From positions 1 to 16,195 of the forward strand of contig JANBPK010001690.1 in NCBI GenBank assembly GCA_027579435.1: 16,195 nucleotides of DNA. Direction: 5' to 3'. The translations under genes and the position numbers were made by a program. A model generated the notes under the pieces. The model saw only the letters and a program-made list of their open reading frames with translations, did not search any database and was not told the DNA's origin. The stretch is from Candolleomyces eurysporus. Its lineage: Eukaryota; Basidiomycota; Agaricomycetes; Agaricales; Psathyrellaceae. Position 1 is the stretch's first letter. The number at the start of each line of letters is the position of its first letter. Shown one piece after another: positions 9,129 through 16,195 of this stretch.

Positions 9129-9627
9129 CAAGTCGGGGACTAGATTTAGATCTGGACCGTTCGGCAAGATAAGATAAGATTTGTCTCTAGGCAACTCGAA
9201 CCTGGCGCCTCTTATGACGCTGATGATGCTCCTGCTAGTCCTGGTCAGTGCGTGTGGAGAGATGGCGAATCTTTCAACGTTCGTAATGATAGCCCCCACA
9301 TTTACCCTCGTCCTCCGACGTCTTCCGCCCGGTCCTGCCTTTAGCCTGTTCTCTCGCCGCCGCCCACCGGAACGCTTCGAAATCCCACCTACAACTAGGT
9401 TCACGCTTCGACGCTCTAATTCCCCGCTGACAAGGGGATCAGGAGAGGGAAAACGGGACTGTGAGAGTGTTCGAGGAAGGAAGAAGGCCTGAGCGTCGAA
9501 CTATTACGACCCAACAAGGTGCCAGCTGGGCAGGCGCCATCATCATTGTCCCCTCCTGTCTGCTCCTTTCCCTCCATTTCGCGAGCGCGCAACGCACTGT
9601 CTCCTCAATCCCCTCAAACTCTTCAGA
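9129..9627 (+). promoter_or_regulatory. Upstream region of the acidic-protein gene with overlapping GATA motifs
   Basis: The sequence at 9168-9180 is GATAAGATAAGAT, giving two overlapping AGATAA matches to the WGATAR element bound by fungal GATA factors. From about 9548 to 9627 the strand becomes pyrimidine-rich (TCCCCTCCTGTCTGC, TCCTCAATCCCC), a usual core-promoter or leader composition in basidiomycetes, and leads into the ATG at 9628. No clear TATA box is visible. The assignment to the downstream gene rests on position only. Confidence 0.4.
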
Positions 9628-10682
9628 ATGTCCGAAACCGCCGCCACAGATGCTGCTAGTCCCAATGGCACCGCAGGCTTGACTGAGCACGCTCTGAAGC
9701 CCACTGCTGTCGCCCCCGAGGCTGTCGATGCAAACGAAGACGATGCCGGTGAGGAGGGAGACGAGTACGATTTTGAGGTGAGATCTACAGCTCAACCTAT
9801 CCTGGATTTTCCGAGTCTCTGCGTTGTGCACTGCGCGCTCCGTCGGCCATCCCGTTCGACCGCGCCCATCCATCCGTGCCTCTGGTGCGATACTCTGCAC
9901 ACGCACGTGTGCCTCCTGATTCCGCTTGTCGTTTGCACGAAAGAGGAGCATCTAGCTCTTTGGATGGGATCATGTCCCCTCCCTTCCCTGCGCTCTCGCG
10001 GGATGGCCGGAAAATCACCGGCTCGACGCGCNCGACTGCGCTCAGTGTCACGCCGCCCCCAACTTTCCTTTTTCCGTCTATTCTTGCTTCAGTCCCATTT
10101 TCCCACTCCCTCGTTCCTCCTCCCCCTTATTTTTGGGATGTGCGCCATCCCGCCCTCTTCCCAGAGGCCTTCCCAACACGTCGCTGACCACACATTCGAC
10201 CTCTCTAGGAAGAACAGCAAGCGGTAGAAGGCGAGGAAGACGAGTATACCTTCCAAGGCCGGGAAGAAGAAGATGAAGACGACGACTACGAAGAAGATGC
10301 GGGAGGCGACGTCGGGGATCTCGGTGAGCCCGACGTCGCTGCTGAGCCTCAAGCATCGGAGGCGGCCGCTCCTGCTGCCAACGGAAAGCCCAGTTTGACC
10401 GCACTGTTGTTGGGTGATGTGAGTGACCACATCTAAACGTTTTATACTATGTGATCGCCGGATACAAGCTAATCACCGGCTATCTAGCCTAACGCAGCTG
10501 AGGAAGATGAAGACGATTACGACGAAGAGGAAGAAGATGACGACGATGAAGATGATGGGGATGATTATGTCGAGGAAGCTACACCTATCACACCCACATC
10601 CAAGAAACGCGCTATCGAGGAGACGTTGGATGAGGGCGATAATGACGAAGATGAGGCAGTCTCCAAGAAGGTCAAATCGTGA
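9628..10682 (+). CDS. Highly acidic, probably nuclear, hypothetical protein (184 aa)
   Basis: Exons are 9628-9777, 10209-10418 and 10488-10682, all joined in phase 0 with GTGAGA and GTGAGT donors and TAG acceptors. They encode 50, 70 and 64 residues. The protein is dominated by Asp/Glu. It has two related blocks (EEGDEYDFE near 42-50 and EEDEYTFQ near 59-66), an Ala/Pro linker, a short hydrophobic element PSLTALLLGD (111-120), a long Asp/Glu tract (125-150) and basic C-terminal clusters SKKR (158-161) and SKKVK (179-183) that could be nuclear localisation signals. This composition resembles histone chaperones and other chromatin or ribosome-biogenesis factors, but I do not recognise a specific family. 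The first intron is long for this window (431 nt, with an N at 10032). The start is the first ATG after a pyrimidine-rich leader (CTCTTCAGAATG). Confidence 0.8.
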
Positions 10683-11316
10683 GGATGCGGATGCGAGCAT
10701 CGATCCATTAAATCGCGTTATTGGATGCCAAGCGAAGCGGGAAGGAAAGAGGAAAGGAGCGAGATGCCAGGTGGAGAACTCGAAGCGGGCTTCATCTGAT
10801 CGTCTGTTTATTTATTCATTTTCTTATCATCGGATACTTTACCCTTGAGAAAAGAAGGTTCTTGGTTTCTTTCGTTAACTCTGGTCCAAACTCTGTTGTA
10901 TGTATGTAACGTTTTCTGCCTAGTGTACCTCCTACATACCAACTCAGAAACTAAACTATTTAATGCCAAGATGCCTGCAGTTGATATGGAAGTATTTGTG
11001 AACAAGTGAAGATGCAATGGGAACGATTTGAAGGTGAGTCGCTAGCCATAACGGCACAAGATCGGGATATTAATACATTTCGAACGCCTCATGTTCTGCG
11101 CAGGAGGTATTGTACAGAATAACATCATCGGCATGCAAAGTGTCGTCAGGTCACTATAAGTGGTGGCGTTATGCCCGGTGTTCCCTCAGTTAAAAGGAAC
11201 TGAGGATGGCCTTCCATTGCTCTCAAGCCATCCTTTGGATACCCCACTATACGTCTCTTATACCCCTCTGCCTGGAATATAGATCTGTGATCGCTGAGTG
11301 CGCTGATAAGCCGAGG
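10683..11316. other. Intergenic stretch between the acidic-protein gene and thioredoxin
   Basis: This contains the 3' region of the acidic-protein gene, with an AT-rich tract TTTATTTATTCATTTTC near 10805-10822, and the thioredoxin leader. In the thioredoxin frame the reading stays open upstream to another ATG at 11206, which would add 37 residues without thioredoxin similarity or a clear targeting pattern. No other gene is supported. Confidence 0.5.
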
Positions 11317-12001
11317 ATGTCAAACATCAAGTCAATCAGCTCGGTCGCTGAATTCAATAGCATCGTATGTCCGCTTCCTCTTTCTGCGCACGCCACACCA
11401 CCTGGGTACTGCATTGTCGGGTGGCGGCGGATTCGAAAATAGACTTTGCTGACCTTTCTCTGCTCTGAATTATGTGGCTTCTCTACAGGTCAGCAGCGGC
11501 AAACCTATCGTAATCAAGTTCTGGGCGCAGTGGTGTGGCCCGTGCAATAACTTTGCACCCAAGTTCAAGCAATTATCGGAAGAAGAGGCTAAGAAGGGGT
11601 CGAAAGTAGAGTTCTATAGGTTGGACATCGATGAGCAGCCGGAGTTGTCAGACGAAGTCGGTGTGCAGGCAGTGAGTGCTCTCGACCGAACCATTGCCCC
11701 TACTCCCCCACCTCTTCGACCTTCTACCTGCCTCGAAACGTCGCAAGTACTCCTCTAGCGAGTCACATTATCACTCCTGCTCGAGCCCGCTCGCTCCTCT
11801 CTCGGTGTAAGATGCTAACTGCCATCATTTCTTCCAGACACCACATTTCTTCTCCTTTAAAAATGGCAGAAAAGTGGGCGATATACGGGGAGCTAACTTG
11901 GACGGTCTGCGGGTGAGTAAATCCTGGTACCTTTGTCTCAACGCTGCAACTTATGAACCATTCTCTAGCAACTCATTTACTTCACCGCAGCGTTGCCGTA
12001 A
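11317..12001 (+). CDS. Thioredoxin, cytosolic type (112 aa)
   Basis: Four exons (11317-11364, 11489-11671, 11838-11912, 11969-12001) join in phase 0 across introns of 124, 166 and 56 nt with GTATGT, GTGAGT and GTGAGT donors and CAG/TAG acceptors. The product has the classical thioredoxin layout: SVAEFNSI near the N-terminus, the strand IVIKFWAQ, the redox motif WCGPC at residues 31-35, an Asp-containing strand (FYRLDIDE), the cis-proline after Thr (T78-P79), and FFSFKNGRKVGDIRGAN. Length and features match small dithiol-disulfide reductases that, with NADPH and thioredoxin reductase, reduce targets such as peroxiredoxins and ribonucleotide reductase. I chose the Met at 11317 because similarity begins right after it. 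The last exon codes only ten residues. No frameshift is present, unlike the left block. Confidence 0.95.
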
Positions 12002-13192
12002 ACATGCCTCCTAGTAGACTTCATCGAGCCATTTTCTTCTCTGCATCGAGCATCTGCATGCGCCGTACTCTGGAGCCAGAGGGGAAGGACGTTGGAAGTT
12101 GGGCAAGGCCCAAGCTTCAGTTCTTTTTGCAAGTTTTCGAGTTTCAAGTTCCACTTCTTCATCATCATTGTATCATTCTCATCCAAGCAAGAGTGTATCA
12201 GTATTTATATCTTACGAGTCAGGTAGATATTCAGTCATTCGATCCGACACGGAGAATTCAGAATTGAAAACGCGATTCGCGGAGGTAAAGGTACAGAAAC
12301 GATCTAATATTTTCTCGCCAAGCGTCTTCGTCGCTCACCATTGCAGTGTCTATGGGACTGAAAGCAAAGCCACCAACCTAGACCTTGACGAGCGAGGGCT
12401 AACACTCGCATTTGCACTCGCTCGAGCTCGCAGAAAGATCACCCAAAGCAGAGGGTGGGTGGCAATAATGCTGAGTTGAGGTCCAAGAGGTCCTTGAGAC
12501 AGGGTAAGAAGAAGGACAGTAGTCGCCAATATGGTGATGGGGGAGCCATGCCATCATCTTGACGAGCTCACGAACCTGTAGGGATAAACAGCCGCGCTCG
12601 ACTGCTGCATTTAACAGGTTTCATAGCCCTTCTGACCATGCGACTTTCCAAACATAGCTAACTTTTGGAGAGAGTTGAATTCAAGAACGACTTCATTCAC
12701 AGCTTTCAATTCGGTGACGAAGCGCTCGACCCGCCAAAAACGACTCTGTATCATCGTTTCGACCATTTTCTATGGTCGAAAATTGCAGCAGAGACAGTTA
12801 CAATGCATCGTTCGCTGACCTTGGGCACGCCGGACTTCTTGATGTATAATAGGCCGAGAGACAGACACGGTGCAACCTCATGCACAGGAAAATCGGCTTA
12901 TTATAAGTGTTGGTGTGAGAATTTGGTATTCCTCGGGAATCATTTTCAAGAAGTTCGTTCGGTAGGGAGAAGTGAAGTCTTGGGTGAAGTCGTCATAGTC
13001 GGGGTACTACTTGAAAGAACTCGGCTAAACACATTCCGATTAATCAGGAGAACGATTCCGATCGCTGTAATGTTCACTCCAGGCTTTGCAACCGATTAAC
13101 AAGTCTACGCGTTACTTATCATCGACGTCAGCCTCACATCCCCCTCGAGTTCCAATCAGTGTCTCTTGTCGAGAATCATCACCATCGACATC
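12002..13192. other. Intergenic stretch without a supported gene
   Basis: Two plus-strand ORFs (12099-12479, 126 codons; 12665-13099, 144 codons) are open here. Their translations have no family resemblance, no matching splice structure and irregular composition, so I do not call them genes. A 10-bp perfect hairpin (12757-12781) lies in the second. The last 100 bases are pyrimidine-rich and probably form the leader of the F-box locus. Confidence 0.45.
12757..12781. repeat. Perfect 10-bp inverted repeat with 5-nt loop
   Basis: TTTCGACCAT at 12757-12766 and ATGGTCGAAA at 12772-12781 are exact reverse complements separated by TTTCT. No neighbouring element explains it. It might be a palindromic binding site for a dimeric regulator or a chance hairpin. 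Confidence 0.6.
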
Positions 13193-13445
13193 ATGGCATC
13201 ACCCCGCTGTTTGGCCAGTGTACTACTCCGAGTCACATCAGCGCTGACGACTGGAATGGGTCTTCGTGATCTTGACATAAAAGCCTCAGTAGTGCGGCCC
13301 AAGTTCCTTCTCATCCCCGCATTGTCCACGCTCAAGGTGCGTACCATGCCTCCCAAGCAATGCTATACAAGCTCTGAGCTACCTCTTACAGGCTAAATAC
13401 ATCTCAAATTACTATGACTGCAACAGAACTAGATTTAATCGTTGA
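13193..13445 (+). CDS. Possible small spliced ORF overlapping the F-box start (65 aa)
   Basis: An ATG at 13193 opens 48 codons to 13336, followed by a GTGCGT donor, a 55-nt intron (13337-13391) with a TTACAG acceptor, and 18 more codons to a TGA at 13443-13445. The second exon overlaps the first 32 bases of the F-box CDS in another frame. The N-terminus (MASPRCLASVLLRVTSAL) is Arg/Ser/Leu-rich, somewhat like a mitochondrial presequence. It could be an upstream ORF that dampens F-box translation, a short separate gene, or simply spliced leader sequence read by chance. There is no homology evidence. Confidence 0.25.
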
Positions 13446-15632
13446 AGTGATTCTGAAAACGAACGACGCTCCAACCGACGACCAACGCCACGAACTTGCC
13501 ACGAGGCTCGGAGAGCTTGAAAACGACTTCCAGCGCATCGCAGGCCAGGTCTTCAGCTCCGACTTACTTAGCAAGAAAGACATCCCGCCAGATGTAGGGG
13601 CGTGTGGGCGATCAGTCCAACGCTATAGGTTGGCCCTCTCCTGCCTCCGAAGCCTCCCAGACGAGATTTGGGCGAGGATTTTTGAAGAGGGACTTTCCAC
13701 TTGGTGGTTGGGAAACCACGAATACCTCCAAGTTTTGGAACAAGTTTGTCGGGGATGGCGGCTAATCGCTTCAAACCACTACCCCCTATGGTCCCAGCCT
13801 CCAGACATAGACCTCCCCGACATCTTTGATCTTACACCCTTACCCTTGCAGATTCGAAATCTGGAGCCCAAGCTCCGAGTTTATTTGTCGCGGTCAGGAG
13901 GGACGCCGCTCTCCATCAACTTCAAGACTTCGCAAGAAGTTTGGAATGACTCTGACGCGAGATCTTTGACCGAGTCTAACCTCCTTTCATTACTGATTGC
14001 CCAGTGCCATCGCTGGCAATCGCTCGAGTTGTGTTTGCCTGCCGATATGTACAACACCGTCCTCCACCCAATCAAAGGCAACATGCCTTTGCTTCAAACT
14101 TTGCAACTTATTGTCATCGACCCTTCAACGTCTCAATCCCAGGTGAACACTCCGGGCTACCAGATTGATTGTTTCAAGGATGCACCAAGGCTACGCGACG
14201 TCATATTCAGGACCGGCCTCAGGGACCTGAAGATACGAGTTGACCTTCCATGGCCGCAACTTGAAACCTTCGAGGCGTCATCTGTCGGACCTGATTCATT
14301 CTGCGAAGATCTTATTNGGGGGGGAACCTATTCAGCTACGGGCTTTGGACCTCAATTACAACGGCCCAGGGCCCGCTCTTGCATTTGGGGCGTCCTTTAC
14401 TCTTACCAAGCTCGAGAGGTTAACGCTTTATGCGAACCAACGGAGCCTATCGCTGTTCACCCTTTTCGAGTTGATCACTCTTCCCGCTTTATCAAGGCTC
14501 ACAATCCGAGGAGAATTCAGCCCTCTTGAAAGCCTTGCGAGCTCCGTCTGCAAAAAGGTGCTCGACCTCATCAAGCGGTCGAAGTGTTCCTTGCAGCATC
14601 TGTCTTTCGAATTCCCTCTCGACACTCGCCAGGAAGCAATTTACCACATTTTATCCCTCTCCCCCGACCTCGAGTATCTAGAAGTCCCTCACTTGGACTC
14701 CGAGGGGTTGCGAAGGCTTGTTCTAACCCCGGATCGTGCTGAATCCTCAAACCCCTCCGCGAGTCACCCAAATATCCTTCCCAAACTCAAGATCCTCAAG
14801 CTTTGCTGGTATGGCGACTTCGATAGTCCCGAAACCAACCCACCCTATTTTCCATTGAACGAAACGGGCATAGTGGATGCATCGGCTCTCAAGGATGTGG
14901 TTCATTCTAGGACACAAGCACTGTATGCCTTGAATGGGGATCTTAGCAGAGAGTCTCACCCTCTGGAGGAAGTCGATCTTCGAAGATACGACGCCATGAA
15001 GTTGGAAAGCGACTGGAACAAGGCGACCAATACCAACGTGGAGGAGACCTCAGACGCCTTGGCCCAGGAGATTGAAGAGGATCTCGATCATATCCACTAC
15101 TACGGATGGACACATCCAGACGAACGGGAGCTCCAGGATGAAGATCGCGCCAATCCCGATGTCCACACGGAGTTGGACCGCCAAATTCGCAAGATGGAAA
15201 GCATCGATCTGGAGTCATATCCAAATACGCTCGTTTTTGCAGTACGTTGACCTTCTCCTTCATATCTGTTTGTTGGCATTGACATCCATGCAGCGAAGGA
15301 ACATTCCCCACTTTTTAGAAGAAATCAGAACCATGAACGCTGGGCGCATCCCAGGAGATGACATCTTTGACTTTCGGGGGCGTGTTGGGAAGCTAAGCGA
15401 TAAGTGGAAGCCTTTCATCCTACGTGACGCTAGAAAATCGCCGTATTCCTGGAGGTACACTGCGAATGTGGCAGCTAATTTAACGTGTCATACGCCCACT
15501 GAAATTCACGCAGACCAAGAGGAAGGTTCGTTTCCGAAGCACCGTTGGGAGTCAAACGTTGACGTTAACTATCATTTCTCTCTAGATGAAGACGAGCGAG
15601 TTTGGGCGCGCATCATATCATACCATCCCTAA
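13414..15632 (+). CDS. F-box / leucine-rich-repeat-like protein (about 721 aa)
   Basis: Exon 1 runs 13414-15241 and exon 2 runs 15294-15632, separated by a 52-nt intron (GTACGT donor, GCAG acceptor). The frame is continuous when the N at 14317, next to a G run, is deleted. Residues 1-60 form a short helical leader shared with the next gene. Residues 78-127 are an F-box-like domain: LRSLPDEIWARIFEEG, then VLEQVCRGWRLIASNHYPLW. The rest is leucine-rich (LERLTLYANQRSL, LPALSRLTIRGEF, LQHLSFEF, LEYLEVPHLDSEGL, LPKLKILKLCW), as in fungal F-box/LRR proteins, with an acidic C-terminal third. F-box proteins recruit substrates to SCF ubiquitin ligases through Skp1; the substrate is unknown. A possible second intron at 15526-15585 (GTTCGT to CTCTAG, 60 nt) has no stop in frame, so retained and spliced forms both read to the same TAA. 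The start is supported by the paralog downstream. Confidence 0.85.
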
Positions 15633-16023
15633 ACTCAAGCTTTCTCTTTCGCAATGTGTCCATTGACATCCAAACGTGTTATGTGCTATTTTGTGCGATC
15701 TTGGATGTGGGAGGGTCTGTGGATTACGATGCAAGAAGTAAAAGATCGTTTGTAATATATTGTGTACCATTAGTTTGACAACCATGCTCACTTTTGATTC
15801 ATGTCTTCGTGCTGCGATACTTATACAAATGTGTGCTAATTCCGGTTGCATGTTGGCGGCGTAGCTAGACTGAGTGATGACAGGCTGATGCGGAGTTACA
15901 ACGCCCCTATCAGCCTTCCACCAATCCATCGACCATCTATTCTCGCGTGAGTCCTTCGAGTTAGAGAAGAGAAAGTAAAGAGCGCCTCACGGGACCTCTA
16001 CCACAGTACGGCATTGTCGACCA
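15633..16023. promoter_or_regulatory. Spacer between tandem F-box genes, with possible 5' UTR intron
   Basis: This holds the 3' end of the first F-box gene and the leader of the second. GTGAGT at 15947 and CCACAG ending at 16006 could bound a 60-nt intron in the 5' UTR, leaving 17 bases before the ATG at 16024. No clear TATA box is seen. The intron call is from splice signals only. Confidence 0.3.
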
Positions 16024-16195
16024 ATGGCCACAGAACGTGACGCTGTGGATCCACAGGAAGTGGACGCAGTAGTGGAAGCCCTCTTGAGAACCAACGAACC
16101 TCCCTCGGACAGACAAAGATACCAGATCACCGTTAGACTTCAAGCCTTACGGGATGGTGCTCAATGCATGACAGACCAATCATCCAACCAGGAAG
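16024..16195 (+). CDS. Second F-box-family paralog, N-terminal part only
   Basis: Fifty-seven codons are open from ATG 16024 to the right edge. The segment EVDAVVEALLRTNEPPSDRQ lines up with ELDLIVEVILKTNDAPTDDQ at residues 5-24 of the preceding gene, and similarity continues to RYQITVRL versus RHELATRL. The two genes are therefore tandem paralogs on the same strand. The F-box itself would lie beyond the window, so its presence is inferred from the paralog. The divergence suggests an old duplication. The aligned N-termini also support both start codons. Confidence 0.75.
   Translation, partial: MATERDAVDPQEVDAVVEALLRTNEPPSDRQRYQITVRLQALRDGAQCMTDQSSNQE

Noticed and set aside
9185..9215. B-box-like GGTTCGAGT on the minus strand
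   Set aside because: The flanking bases do not form a T stem, and no A-box or acceptor stem lies at the right spacing.
9042..9404. Minus-strand ORF of 120 codons containing a repeated STMGGWTN segment
   Set aside because: The repeat is only the 27-bp DNA duplication read in frame. The rest has no family resemblance and overlaps the upstream region of the acidic-protein gene.
9439..9951. Minus-strand ORF of 170 codons
   Set aside because: It lies antisense to the promoter, first exon and intron of the well-supported acidic-protein gene and has no recognisable domain.
11206..11316. In-frame upstream Met for thioredoxin adding 37 residues
   Set aside because: The extension lacks thioredoxin similarity and a convincing targeting sequence; the family start fits the Met at 11317.
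12099..13099. Two plus-strand ORFs of 126 and 144 codons between thioredoxin and the F-box gene
   Set aside because: They have irregular composition, no motif, no supporting splice sites and no paralog in the window.

Overview
The window looks like nuclear DNA from a basidiomycete fungus, probably an Agaricomycete. Genes are split by short introns (mostly 45-65 nt) with GTRNGY-type donors and YAG acceptors. The gene content also fits: F-box/leucine-rich paralogs, a stand-alone RNase H1 N-terminal (hybrid-binding) domain protein and remnants of a fungal protein-kinase-like gene. I cannot name the species. Six Ns are present. The three that fall in well-supported exons are extra characters beside homopolymer runs, and deleting each one restores the reading frame. 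This points to homopolymer-type sequencing or consensus errors, so single-base frameshifts should be read with caution.

Left block (1 to about 6.1 kb): an AT-richer segment with a different codon flavour from the right half. It holds two multi-exon minus-strand genes that I do not recognise. Gene B (1535 to the left edge) ends in an 18-bp tandem repeat coding a charged hexapeptide. Gene A (6039 to 3573) has nine exons, about 677 aa, and its exon phases agree throughout. Between them, on the plus strand, lies a complete three-exon gene (2757-3326, 151 aa) for an RNase H1 N-terminal domain without a catalytic RNase H domain. A small MITE-like inverted-repeat element (1666-1932) with a 22-bp hairpin also lies here. 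The block resembles lineage-specific or mobile accessory DNA.

Middle (6.1-9.6 kb): mostly decayed or intergenic sequence. The main content is a broken protein-kinase-like gene (about 7.3-9.07 kb, HGD in place of the HRD catalytic motif). It is followed directly by a perfect 27-bp tandem duplication and the upstream region of the next gene.

Right block (9.6-16.2 kb): ordinary, well-preserved fungal genes, all on the plus strand. They are a highly acidic 184-aa, probably nuclear, protein (9628-10682), a cytosolic-type thioredoxin with WCGPC (11317-12001), a long F-box/LRR-like protein (13414-15632, about 721 aa) and the start of a second F-box paralog (16024 to the right edge), i.e. a tandem F-box family. 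No operon-like or pathway relationship between these genes is evident. The most unusual material is the uncharacterised left block.
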